A DNA stretch of 64,000 nt, from positions 1 through 64,000 of the forward strand of contig DATEOF010000354.1 of assembly GCA_035274465.1 (NCBI GenBank), in the 5' to 3' direction. Source of the stretch: JADGRF01 sp035274465 (GTDB lineage: Bacteria; Myxococcota_A; Polyangia; Polyangiales; JAFGIB01). The notes beneath the pieces are model-generated. The model had not been told where the DNA came from, ran no database searches, and was given only the letters and a program-made list of their open reading frames with translations. Shown one piece after another: positions 1 to 8,087 of the stretch. The translations under genes and the position numbers were made by a program. The first letter of the stretch is position 1. Each line of letters begins with the position of its first letter.

Positions 1-215
1 GCCGTCGCTCCGCCCGCGCGGCCGCTGGCAGCGGCGTCGCGCGGATCCGTTCCACCACCGCTCGCACCGCCCGAGTCGCCGCTGTCCCCACCGGCGGGCG
101 GGTGCTCCGCTGGAGCAACAGGCGTCGCGTCGCCGCAAGCAGCTGCGAGCACGCACGCGCCGAACAGGAAGAACACAGCGACTCGCTGTCTGATTTGGGC
201 GGTGACGGTTGGCAT
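1..215 (-). CDS. Secreted lipoprotein, N-terminus only (cut by window edge)
   Basis: Reading leftward from an ATG at 215 gives about 71 residues before the window ends. The start is a signal peptide with a short basic region, a hydrophobic stretch and a lipobox ending VLAAAC, so lipidation at Cys about 25 is expected. It is followed by an Ala/Pro stretch and a Gly/Ser/Ala-rich linker, the low-complexity spacer typical of myxobacterial outer-surface lipoproteins. The functional domain lies outside the window, so no function can be given. A small inverted repeat (CGTGGG/CCCACG, 231-250) lies in its leader. Confidence 0.65.
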   Translation of the reverse strand, partial: MPTVTAQIRQRVAVFFLFGACVLAAACGDATPVAPAEHPPAGGDSGDSGGASGGGTDPRDAAASGRAGGAT

Positions 216-264
216 GAGGCGGAAGCCCCCCGTGGGCAGTGAGACCCACGACGCCATTCCGTCG

Positions 265-295
265 AAAAAACTGCCGAGCCCCAGTACTGGGACCC
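265..295 (-). terminator. Candidate terminator after the GT-C gene
   Basis: On the minus strand, just past the stop at 306, there is a 12-bp palindrome CCCAGTACTGGG (280-291), followed about 10 nt later by six T residues (270-265). The stem is short, so it may be weak. The stop codon itself sits in a second palindrome, TGAGCGCTCA (299-308). Confidence 0.4.
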
Positions 296-305
296 GCTTG
301 AGCGC

Positions 306-1934
306 TCACAACGCGCTGCGAACGGCATCAGTCGTGCGCGTCGGATGCAGCACGTACAAGAGCGGCACGCCCTGGCGTTCGATCGAGTGCAACGCTTCCG
401 CGGCCACGCGGCGATGACAGTTAAAGCGTGTGACGGCCAGAAACAAGTCAGCGTCGCCAGGCGACTCCACGATGCTGAAGCGCCGCGCGGCACCAGGCCA
501 ACGTTGCAAATAGTAGTGGAGGCGTCCGGCCGCGCTGCTGTCGCAAGCTGCGATGCGCAGCGGGCGTTGCTGATGGACATGCGCGACGACCCACTCGAGT
601 CCTTCGCGGTAGCTCGCACCCCAGTAGTCGGTCTCGTAGCGACCACTCGCACCAGGCAGGCCACCCGCGAGCCGATTGAAGTAGACGTACTCGTACGGGT
701 GGAGCTCGACGATCTCGACCGCGACGAGCAGCGCAGCGACGGACCACGCTCCGAGCACGCTCGCGCGAACGCTGCTCCAGATGCGAGCGTCGCGCGTGAA
801 GTCGGCGATCGCGATGCCGCCGAGCGCTGCAAGCGGCGGGAACAGGAACAGGAAGTGGCGGTGTGCGTCGTAGAGCGTGGGCCGAGTCACGAGCGCCGCC
901 ATCAGCGGAAAAGCGGCACTCCAGGCGATGAATCCGCAGCCCACGCCACGCACGGAATTCCAGCTGCGCGCGCGGATCGCGAACACGAGCATCGCCACAC
1001 CGGCGGCTGCCGCGATGAAGTAGATCTCGGGCGAGGTAATTCCAAACCACACGAGCAGGTAGCGCGCGGGCAGCTCCGTCGAGAGGACTTGCCGACCTTC
1101 GAACAGCATCTCGTTCGGCCAGTTGAAGTGCGACGCGGCGTACATCGCTTCGACCGGGCGTGCGACAGGATCGAGTTGAGCCCACGGCCACGCGCTCAAC
1201 ATCACGAGCCACGCCGTTCCGAGCAGGAGACCGAGCAGGGGCAGCGCTCGGGCAGCACGGCTGATCGCGTGTTGCCCCGTGTCGGTCGACGCTCTGAGCT
1301 CGCGTACGATCGCAGCCAGGATCGGATAGCTGATCAAGAAGTAGCCGCCGGGTCTCACTCCGAGCGCGGCACCGACGGTCAGACCGGCGATCAGGACTTC
1401 GCGCGCACGCAGCGGGCCCTCGCCGAGCGCGATCCGCTGCGCGGCCCACGTGACAAACACGGTTGCGGTCGCGAACGGCACGTCCTTCGGGTTGAACAGT
1501 CCGTGGCCGATCCACGCTGGCGTCAGCGCGAGCGTCGCGGCCCCGAAGAACCCGGCGCGGGTGCCGCCCACGGCTGCGGCGATGAGCCAGGTTCCATACA
1601 TTCCCAGGAGCGCGACGATCGCCGTGAGCACGTGCCGTGTCTCGAACGGCCCGAGCGAGGAATGCTCGACGATCCACTGCGCGGGCGCGTCGAACAGCCC
1701 GCCGTACAGGTACAGGTCGAGGTACTCGAGTGCGCCGCGGTCCTGAAAGCCGCTGCGAAACCACGCGAGCACGCGCTGCCCGTACTGGAGCTGGAAGCCT
1801 TCGTCCCAGGTGACACCCGCGTCCTGCCCGAACGCGGCGATCAAGGCACACACGATGACCAGCCCCGCCCACGAAGCCGCGAGCCACGGGTCGCGCAGCG
1901 CGCGCGGCACTGCGAACATCCGAGGGAGAGACAT
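306..1934 (-). CDS. GT-C fold membrane glycosyltransferase (PMT/ArnT family 39-like)
   Basis: This 542-aa polytopic protein has about ten hydrophobic segments. The first periplasmic loop carries an acidic pair in the motif TWDEGFQ (about residues 41-47), where GT-C transferases such as PMT/ArnT place their catalytic Asp. Loop motifs GHGLFNPKDVPF and HPYEYVYFN also fit the glycosyltransferase family 39/83 pattern. Such enzymes move sugars from polyprenyl-phosphate donors onto lipids or proteins on the outer face of the inner membrane; the acceptor cannot be told here. The C-terminal 100 residues look soluble. It lies 116 bp downstream of the nitroreductase-like gene on the same strand and may be in its operon. 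Family placement is from motifs only. Confidence 0.65.
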   Translation of the reverse strand: MSLPRMFAVPRALRDPWLAASWAGLVIVCALIAAFGQDAGVTWDEGFQLQYGQRVLAWFRSGFQDRGALEYLDLYLYGGLFDAPAQWIVEHSSLGPFETRHVLTAIVALLGMYGTWLIAAAVGGTRAGFFGAATLALTPAWIGHGLFNPKDVPFATATVFVTWAAQRIALGEGPLRAREVLIAGLTVGAALGVRPGGYFLISYPILAAIVRELRASTDTGQHAISRAARALPLLGLLLGTAWLVMLSAWPWAQLDPVARPVEAMYAASHFNWPNEMLFEGRQVLSTELPARYLLVWFGITSPEIYFIAAAAGVAMLVFAIRARSWNSVRGVGCGFIAWSAAFPLMAALVTRPTLYDAHRHFLFLFPPLAALGGIAIADFTRDARIWSSVRASVLGAWSVAALLVAVEIVELHPYEYVYFNRLAGGLPGASGRYETDYWGASYREGLEWVVAHVHQQRPLRIAACDSSAAGRLHYYLQRWPGAARRFSIVESPGDADLFLAVTRFNCHRRVAAEALHSIERQGVPLLYVLHPTRTTDAVRSAL

Positions 1935-2050
1935 GAAGCGCGACTCCGGGCGGCGAGCAGCCGCTCACGGCGGCAGCTCAAGCTTACGGCATCGAGCCCG
2001 CATCGATCCATTCACACAGGCCTACACCGACGACTACATCTCCGACACGC

Positions 2051-3430
2051 TCAGCGCTCGTGCCGTGCCGCAGATCCGTGCCAGCGATGCATGTGTTCGC
2101 GCTGGGGGTCGCCCAGCGCCTCGGGTCGGTAGAAGCGATCGTAGAACTCCAGATCCAGGTGCGCTGCTTGAAAGCCCACACTGGTGCGGAACGCGGCCGG
2201 ATACGCCGGGAAGCGACCGTAGGTCTGGTAGATGTACTCGCAATAGGCGATCGTGGCTTCGATCGTCGCGTCGCTGATCGGGTGCGCGGCGCGCGCAACT
2301 GACGCCGGTTCCTTGTAGCCGCTGTGTACGATGCCGCCGCGGAACACGCCGCGCTCTCCGAACTTGCGCTCGACCACGGCCAACACGGCGTCACGCATCG
2401 TGCGGTAGTAAGGCGGGGCGTAAGGTACCAGCACGGGTGCTCCGTCCACCTCGAGACCGAGCGGATAGCGCATGGTGCTCTCTTTGCCGAGCAGACCCGC
2501 CGCGAACGCCAGGGCGCGACCCGCCCCCAGGTAGCGCATGGCGGAGCACTCGGCCATACGAAAGCCGAGCGCATCGAACCACGCATACTCGTGGCCCGCG
2601 AAGTTTGGAAAACCGCCGAGCCCCATCGCGTGCGCCATCAAGCCCAGGTTCTGCAGCACCATGCCCTGTTCGACCATCACCACCGAATGCAAGATGCTTT
2701 CGATGCGCTCGATCGTGAGCGTGCGCTGGGCCGACGCGCGATCCTCGAGGTGGCCGCCGCGACTGCGCGCGAAACGCGCGAGGCCCGCGGGGCGGAAGTT
2801 GCGGCGCTCGTCCACCAGCCAAACGGCCATCGTTTCATTCAGGAACTCGAGCACACCATTGATGTACATGTAGCTGTACTCGTTGATGGGCAGGAAGTAG
2901 GTCGTGCCTGGCCGGTACAGCGACCACTGGTTGACGTCGAGATTGAACGGCATCTCGACCTTCGGCGCGCAGCGCTCGCGACTGAGTTGGATGCGTGAAC
3001 GCTGGTACAGCTCGAGCAGACGCCCGCGCTCGACCAGATCCACCAGCTCCGGGATCTCGGCGCCCGCGAAGTCTTGTGGGCGCTTCAATAGATAGGTGCC
3101 CTCGTCGTTCGTGACCACGACCGAGACCGCTTGCACCGCATCGGCGCTCGAGACCGTCCGACCCAGGAGACCACCCATCATGGTGCCCCCTCCGCCGGGA
3201 TGGTAGACGAGCTCGGCGAGCGCATGGCCGGTGACGCCGCAGGCTGCGAATGCCAGCGCGGCGATCTCCTGCTCGCTCAGCGGGAAGGGTGCATGCGTGC
3301 TGGCATGGGCCAGCGGACCTCGATCGTGTTCCATGCCGCACGCGAAGCGGCGCGCACGCCGCTGGCGCAACGCGTCGAGCAGCGAATACTTGCGCAGGTC
3401 GAAGAGCGGATCGGCTTCGTTGCTGGCCAT
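2051..3430 (-). CDS. Nitroreductase-superfamily-like protein
   Basis: This 459-aa protein begins MASNEAD at 3430; the open frame extends upstream but there overlaps the preceding gene. The N-terminal RRARRF motif (the RRSxRxF start typical of nitroreductase-like proteins) is followed by PLSEQEIAALAFAACGVTG. The C-terminal half has EQGMVLQNLGLMAHAMGLGGFPNF, resembling the flavin-binding helix region (AxQNLxLAAxxLGLG) of this superfamily. At 459 aa it is about twice the length of a single nitroreductase, so it may hold two halves of the dimer fold or a large insertion. The stop-to-start gap to the hot-dog gene upstream is 13 bp, so the two are almost certainly co-transcribed and may act in one lipid or secondary-metabolite pathway. 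No substrate can be named. Confidence 0.5.
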   Translation of the reverse strand: MASNEADPLFDLRKYSLLDALRQRRARRFACGMEHDRGPLAHASTHAPFPLSEQEIAALAFAACGVTGHALAELVYHPGGGGTMMGGLLGRTVSSADAVQAVSVVVTNDEGTYLLKRPQDFAGAEIPELVDLVERGRLLELYQRSRIQLSRERCAPKVEMPFNLDVNQWSLYRPGTTYFLPINEYSYMYINGVLEFLNETMAVWLVDERRNFRPAGLARFARSRGGHLEDRASAQRTLTIERIESILHSVVMVEQGMVLQNLGLMAHAMGLGGFPNFAGHEYAWFDALGFRMAECSAMRYLGAGRALAFAAGLLGKESTMRYPLGLEVDGAPVLVPYAPPYYRTMRDAVLAVVERKFGERGVFRGGIVHSGYKEPASVARAAHPISDATIEATIAYCEYIYQTYGRFPAYPAAFRTSVGFQAAHLDLEFYDRFYRPEALGDPQREHMHRWHGSAARHER

Positions 3431-3443
3431 GCGCGCGACACCT

Positions 3444-4328
3444 TCACGATGGCATGAGCGCGAGCACCAGTTCGCCCACGCGAGTACCGTCCGGCAGATG
3501 CGCGCTGGACCGATACTCTTCGTGCGTGTCAGTCCCGCGCAGGAACTCGGCATCGAGGAGCAATGACTCACCGGGAAACACCAGGCGCTCGGCGTACACG
3601 TCCGCGTTCAGGATCCGAAAGCGAGCGCTATCTCCCCAGCGCACGCGCAACGCTTCGCCGCTCATCGTCGTCAGCGCGTGCATCAATACTGCGACCGGCA
3701 GGGCGGGATACTGAGGGAAGTGCCCTGCGCAGTGACCCGCCGAGACCTCGGACACGCGCGCGTGCACGCGCTCGGAGCTGCGCTCGACGAACTCCAGCGG
3801 AAGATGTTCGTAATACGGATTCTGACGCAGCGCGGCCTTGGCACTGTGAGGCTCGGCCGCGTCGGCGCGCGGGCGGGCGCGCATGTCCATGCGGCGCGAC
3901 GCGAATACACGCTGAAACAAGCTGCGGGACAGCACCTGATAGGTAACGTCGATCGTGAACACTGGGCGTTCGCTGTCGCCCATGAACAGCGTGCCCTGAG
4001 CAGAGGCCTCGCGACCCGAGCGCGGACCGGTGGATCGCGCGACGGCACGAAACGAGCGCCCGTTCCCGACCACGTGCGGGTGGCGCAATAGTTTGGCGCG
4101 GCGCGCCAGGTAGAAGTGTGTGCCCGAACCTTCCCAGACTGAGCTACACGCGCACGCGCCGAGGATCGCGAGGTGTCTACCCGCTTCTGCACCGCTCAGC
4201 GGCCCATCCTCGTGGCCCAGCGGTTGTTCCGAGCGCACCAGCGCGCTGGCAGTACCGGGCTCGTCGCTCGCGACCGATTGAAAGGCGAAGTACGGCGGCC
4301 GTACATCGATCAACTCTCGAAACTGCAT
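3444..4328 (-). CDS. Hot-dog-fold, FabA/FabZ-like dehydratase-family protein
   Basis: This is a 294-aa protein. The ATG at 4328 is chosen because GGGAG lies 8 nt upstream on the minus strand. The region around residues 199-217 reads CAGHFPQYPALPVAVLMHA, which aligns with the FabZ active-site helix (HFPxxPxMPGVLxxEA): the catalytic His is present (H203), but the position of the acidic residue is His (H217) and the helix Gly is Val. An earlier segment, SSVWEGSGTHFYLARRA, may be a second, degenerate hot-dog half, as expected for a double hot-dog protein of this length. It may therefore be a dehydratase-like binding or thioesterase protein rather than a normal 3-hydroxyacyl-ACP dehydratase. It is the first gene of a probable operon with the nitroreductase-like protein. 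Confidence 0.55.
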   Translation of the reverse strand: MQFRELIDVRPPYFAFQSVASDEPGTASALVRSEQPLGHEDGPLSGAEAGRHLAILGACACSSVWEGSGTHFYLARRAKLLRHPHVVGNGRSFRAVARSTGPRSGREASAQGTLFMGDSERPVFTIDVTYQVLSRSLFQRVFASRRMDMRARPRADAAEPHSAKAALRQNPYYEHLPLEFVERSSERVHARVSEVSAGHCAGHFPQYPALPVAVLMHALTTMSGEALRVRWGDSARFRILNADVYAERLVFPGESLLLDAEFLRGTDTHEEYRSSAHLPDGTRVGELVLALMPS

Positions 4329-4666
4329 CCAGAAAACTCCCGCGAGCCTTGTCAAAATCGAGACTGAGCGCAACAAATCGCTACAGTTTCAGGCTCGGTG
4401 TCCCAAAGAGGTTCGCTAGTACACCGTTGATAGTCGATTGTCGAGCGTTGATTGTCGAAGCCGCTTGAACTAACAGCCGGTTTCGTGTTCGAAACGCAAG
4501 CAGCGTTTACGCATACAAGAGTATTCGCGAAGCTGCTCACAGGCGCGTGCCGAAACCGAGACTCACGCGCGCTGCTTCCGTTGACGCCGATGGCGAACGC
4601 ACGCACGGCTCCGAGCTAAGCACCCGTTTGGCGGGTGCGCTCCGCCTGCACCCCGAAGTGTTTGCA
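4329..4666. promoter_or_regulatory. Intergenic control region with paired 12-bp direct repeats
   Basis: This 338-bp stretch has no convincing gene and is visibly less GC-rich than its flanks. It holds two direct copies of GTTGATwGTCGA, at 4426-4437 and 4447-4458, whose starts are 21 bp apart (two helical turns), as expected for a regulator binding one face of DNA. They lie about 100-130 bp upstream of the hot-dog gene start at 4328. A weakly coding plus-strand frame beginning with GTG at 4547 is antisense to the sulfotransferase remnant and was not called. Confidence 0.35.
4620..4638 (-). terminator. Hairpin after the sulfotransferase remnant
   Basis: GCACCCG and CGGGTGC form a 7-bp GC stem with a 5-nt loop, about 30 nt past the stop at 4667 on the minus strand. 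There is no clear U-run, so it is only a candidate terminator. Confidence 0.35.
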
Positions 4667-5181
4667 TTACTCGGCTACGCGCGGCTCGGCGAGGACGGCA
4701 TCGTGTGCGAATCCGAAATCGGCGTAGCTCGCGGGTGGTTGAACGCGGTGACCTTGGCGCTGGCGTTCGAGGAACACGGCGACGCGCTCCGCATATCGGT
4801 CGTCCACGGCGATGCTCAGATCGCTTAGCGCGCGCGTGCTCGCGCGGGCGCCGTCGCGCACGAGCTCCGGATAGGAGAGGTGCGCGACCGCGACCCGCGG
4901 CTTTGCTGCCAGTCGCGTCATGTGCGCGAGTCCGTCGGCGAAATAGTTCAGCAGCCAGTCGTTCTCAGGCGCCGCACCATGGCGTTGACCGCGAGCCGGC
5001 GCAGGAAGGCGCGGCCGAAGTCACTGAGCACAGGAGCAAGCAGGTCCTGCGCCCATGCCTGCAGGACAGCCCGATAGTGCGGCTCGCCGAAGTCGGAGCT
5101 GCCAGCCTTGGCGACCGCCTCGCGCTCGATCGCCTCGACCAAGTCGTCAGCTGCATCCGGTGGCATGGTCGTGTCAGTCAT
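4667..5181 (-). pseudogene. Sulfotransferase-family remnant (internal deletion plus frame break)
   Basis: From ATG 5181 the first 77 codons give a segment typical of PAPS-dependent sulfotransferase N-termini (SSDFGEPHYRAVLQAWAQDL, then LSDFGRAFLRRLAVNAMVRRL), ending at a stop at 4948. Shifting frame near 4960 gives a continuous reading to 4667 (ENDWLLNYFADGLAHMTRLA, then VAVAHLSYPELVRD and YADFGF) that resembles the C-terminus of the same family. The central roughly 200 residues, including the P-loop-like GxPRTGTT 5'-PSB motif and the 3'-PB motif, are absent. This is best read as one gene that lost its middle and was joined out of frame. It begins 4 bp after the stop of the barrel/ferritin gene, so it was once in that operon. 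Family assignment is from recalled consensus. Confidence 0.55.
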
Positions 5182-5185
5182 GATC

Positions 5186-6463
5186 TCACAGCATGTGAAC
5201 CAGTCGCGCTTGACTGCGTTCTCGCTGGAGCGCGCTGGCCACGGCGAGCGCGCGCGGTCCCAGCCGACCGTACGCTTCCAGGCCCTCCATCGGCTCAGCG
5301 CCGCTGCGCGTCTGCAGCCGAGCTTCCTCTCGCAACGCCGAGCGCACCGGGTCACCGCCCGCGCGAACGCAGTACTCGAGGATCGACCAGGCGAGCTCCG
5401 CGTGCCGTTGCTCGTCGCGAGCGATCTCCGACTGCACTCGCTGCGCATCGAGCTCGCGCGCACTCCGGCTCGCGAGCACGGCTTGCTGGGCCGCGAGGCC
5501 CTCGCTGAGGCAGCCGTCGCTCCAGCTCTCGACCGCCAACCGCACGAGGCCCGGCAGGCCGAGCAGCACAGGGCGCGGCTCGAAGACCGGTAGGGCCGGC
5601 GTCACCGTGCAGGCCGACCAGCGTGCGGCCAGCGCGGCACACTGCTGCGCGTGCCGGATCTCGTCACAAGCGGCGTCCAGCGCACGTTCCACGAGCTCAG
5701 CCGGCGCCTCGTGCGCGACGAGCTCGCACGCCAGCTGCAAGAATGCGGGCACCGATGCGCACTCGAGCTGTGCATCAACCGCGAAGGCGCGGGCTGCGAG
5801 CGCGCACTTGCTGGCCGGCGTGACCCGTTCCGGCTCGGCAGTCCTGCGGCTGAGGGCTGCACGCAACGGTCGCCCGGCCGCACATTGCGATGGTTCGCCA
5901 TAGGTCGGCCAGACTCGCACGCCGCCGGTGATCGAGGCCTCGCCTTGCACCGCCTGGTAACGGAAGCCGGCGTTCGCCAGGAAGATCTCCGGCACGAGGC
6001 CGAGGTGCAGATCGAAGCCTGGTGCCGAACCGAAGCGATACGTGACGCCGAGCTCTCCCGTCAGCGCCAGCCACGAACGTGTGAGCTCGCCGCCGCCCTG
6101 CACGGCCAACGTCAAGCGAGGATCGCTCGCCTCGCGTACTGCGAGCTGTACGAGCGGGCCGAAGCCGGCGCGCGGATCCGCCGTGCATCCCCGGCCGGTC
6201 ACGCGGTACGTCGTGAACGCTTCGATACCCCACTCGAAGCCCGCACGTTCGCCTTCACCGAAGCGATAGCCCGCGAAGATGCCTGCGCCCGCGCTGAACG
6301 GGCGATCCAGCGACGAGATGTCTGCCCGCACGGGTGCCGCAGTCAGCGCGGGAAAGAGCGCTGCTGCAGCTGCAGACACGCGCAACATGCGACGCCACGC
6401 GCGCGCCAGGCGACGTCGCTGGCGGCGCGGCAGCTCCCCTCTGCCCGTGTGCACGGTGTGCAC
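5186..6463 (-). CDS. Fusion of outer-membrane barrel-like domain and ferritin-like di-iron domain
   Basis: This 425-aa protein starts at ATG 6463, giving a very basic n-region, or at M26 (6388), giving a compact signal peptide; both end at an AxA-type cleavage site (PVRA, about residue 47). Residues about 50-190 are rich in alternating aromatic/Gly strands and end in VRVWPTYGE, like a small outer-membrane beta-barrel. Residues about 225-420 are helical and carry a four-helix ferritin-like pattern: E234, E268-x-x-H271, E321 and E351-x-x-H354, the two Glu plus two ExxH ligands of a di-iron site. The second part resembles a ferritin-like family seen widely in myxobacteria, usually on its own behind a lipoprotein linker. 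Iron storage, oxidation or a structural role are all possible. Confidence 0.6.
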   Translation of the reverse strand: MHTVHTGRGELPRRQRRRLARAWRRMLRVSAAAAALFPALTAAPVRADISSLDRPFSAGAGIFAGYRFGEGERAGFEWGIEAFTTYRVTGRGCTADPRAGFGPLVQLAVREASDPRLTLAVQGGGELTRSWLALTGELGVTYRFGSAPGFDLHLGLVPEIFLANAGFRYQAVQGEASITGGVRVWPTYGEPSQCAAGRPLRAALSRRTAEPERVTPASKCALAARAFAVDAQLECASVPAFLQLACELVAHEAPAELVERALDAACDEIRHAQQCAALAARWSACTVTPALPVFEPRPVLLGLPGLVRLAVESWSDGCLSEGLAAQQAVLASRSARELDAQRVQSEIARDEQRHAELAWSILEYCVRAGGDPVRSALREEARLQTRSGAEPMEGLEAYGRLGPRALAVASALQRERSQARLVHML

Positions 6464-6612
6464 TGTACCAGGGAAGGTTCCGCGACGGAATTTCGGCGCT
6501 GCTCCGTTGATGGTGTGGAAGGACCCGTGAGGCTCGCCACAGGTAGGGTCGCGTGAATACGCCGAGATCTCGGACGTCGTGTAGGGAGCCGAACACGAAT
6601 AGGTGTGCCGCC

Positions 6613-7962
6613 GTGTCCAACAGAATGCCGCATCCAGGAGACCTGATCGATGGGCGCTACCGAGTGCAGCGAGGGCTCGGGACTGGCTCGATGGGCGCGA
6701 TCTACGACGTGAGTCATCACGTCACCGGCAAGCGGTTCGCGCTCAAGTGGCTCAAGCCCGAGCTGACGAAGGTGCAAGGCGCGGTCGAGCGCTTCATCCA
6801 GGAAGCCCGGATCGGCGCCCAGTTCGACCATCCGAACTTCATCGAGGTCTACGACATCGGCCAGGACGCGGACTCGCTCTACATCGTGATGGAGCTGCTG
6901 GAAGGCGAGTCGCTCTCGGATCGCTTGACCAAAACCCCGCGCTTGGCCCCGCAGGCGGCGTGCGAGCTGCTGTGTCCGTGCATGGAAGCGATCGCGCTGG
7001 CCCATGAAGCGGGCGTGGTCCACCGCGACCTGAAACCGGCGAACATCTTCGTGTGCAAAGCGAGTGCGTTCGTGCCGGAGCACGCGCGAGTGCTCGACTT
7101 CGGCGTCTCGAAGCTGGTGAACGGCTCGCGGCTCGACCGCAACCAGTGGACCCTGACCACACCCGGCATGGTGCTCGGCACGCCGCACTACATGGCCCCG
7201 GAGCAGATGCGCGGCGAGGAGGTCGACGCGCGCGCCGACGTCTACGCGTTTGGCGTGATCCTGTACGAGGTGTTGTCGGGCGAGCCGCCGTTTCAGGCCG
7301 AGAGCTTCGCGGATCTGTTGGCGCAGGTGCTGACGGAGACCCCGCGCCCCCTGGATCGCCTGGTCGATGTTCCGGAACGCCTGGCAGAAATCGTGGCGAA
7401 GGCGATGGCGCGTGAGCCGTCCGATCGCTTCGCCTCGATGGCGGCTCTACTGGAAGCGCTGGCCCCGTTCCGCTCCGGCAGCTACGAGCGGCGTCGTGTT
7501 CAGCCGTCGTTGCGGATCGCGGAGCGGGCCGAAGTGCCGCGCGCTCCACGCAAGTCGAACGCCGGCTCGATCGCTGCGGTCGTGGCCGCGCTCGCGTTCG
7601 TGGTCGCGGGTAGCTGGGCCACGAGAAGGAACCCCGCGGAGCAAGCATCGGCGACGATCGAAACGATGCTGCAGGAGCCGGACCTGGCGAGCCAAGAACG
7701 GGAAGAGCCTACCCTCGAGCCGACGACCAAAGTCCGCGAGCTCGAGGCAGTCGCGGACGTGCGCGAAGCCAGGAAAGCGGCGAGAGCAGCTCGAGATCCC
7801 GAGCGCGTCCCGAGCGCGCAGCGCCGGACGTCGCAGACGAGCCCGGCTGCAGACAAGCCCTCCCCCAAGCGCGCGGACTCGAGCACTGACACGTTGCCGG
7901 AGCGTCCGATCACGAGCCTACGCTTGAGCGATGGTCTGATCGATCCGTTTGGCGGCCGCTGA
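6613..7962 (+). CDS. Eukaryote-type Ser/Thr protein kinase with one transmembrane segment
   Basis: A Hanks-type kinase of about 445 residues; the start is GTG 6613 or ATG 6625. All key elements are present: Gly-rich loop GLGTGSMG, the Lys of FALKWLK, the Glu of the C-helix, the catalytic loop VHRDLKPAN, DFG in LDFGVSK and MAPEQ in the activation segment. The kinase domain covers roughly residues 8-280 and is followed by a single hydrophobic span (SIAAVVAALAFVVAGSW, around residue 320). A charged, low-complexity C-terminal part follows. If the span crosses the inner membrane, the C-terminus is periplasmic, but no sensor domain is recognisable. It is divergent from the barrel/ferritin gene and is followed by a hairpin at 7986-8004. 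Confidence 0.9.
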   Translation: MSNRMPHPGDLIDGRYRVQRGLGTGSMGAIYDVSHHVTGKRFALKWLKPELTKVQGAVERFIQEARIGAQFDHPNFIEVYDIGQDADSLYIVMELLEGESLSDRLTKTPRLAPQAACELLCPCMEAIALAHEAGVVHRDLKPANIFVCKASAFVPEHARVLDFGVSKLVNGSRLDRNQWTLTTPGMVLGTPHYMAPEQMRGEEVDARADVYAFGVILYEVLSGEPPFQAESFADLLAQVLTETPRPLDRLVDVPERLAEIVAKAMAREPSDRFASMAALLEALAPFRSGSYERRRVQPSLRIAERAEVPRAPRKSNAGSIAAVVAALAFVVAGSWATRRNPAEQASATIETMLQEPDLASQEREEPTLEPTTKVRELEAVADVREARKAARAARDPERVPSAQRRTSQTSPAADKPSPKRADSSTDTLPERPITSLRLSDGLIDPFGGR

Positions 7963-7985
7963 ACCTCGGCACCGGGGTTGACGTT

Positions 7986-8004
7986 TTGCCAACCGGGTTG
8001 GCAA
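7986..8004 (+). terminator. Hairpin terminator candidate after the kinase gene
   Basis: TTGCCAAC-CGG-GTTGGCAA is a perfect 8-bp stem with a 3-nt loop, 24 nt past the kinase stop. No T-run follows. Confidence 0.45.
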
Positions 8005-8087
8005 CTTCGGGCGTGCGGAAGCCGTGTACTTCGCGTGAGCTGGCATCCGCCTTGCTGGAAGCTCTCGGCATGCGAGGGGGTGCATGG

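Noticed and set aside
345..2132. Plus-strand frame of about 595 codons
   Set aside because: Antisense to the GT-C membrane protein, which has clear transmembrane segments and family motifs; the plus frame is Arg/Glu-rich without domains.
4547..4828. 93-codon plus-strand frame
   Set aside because: Overlaps the C-terminal part of the sulfotransferase remnant on the other strand, which matches a family; the plus frame has none.
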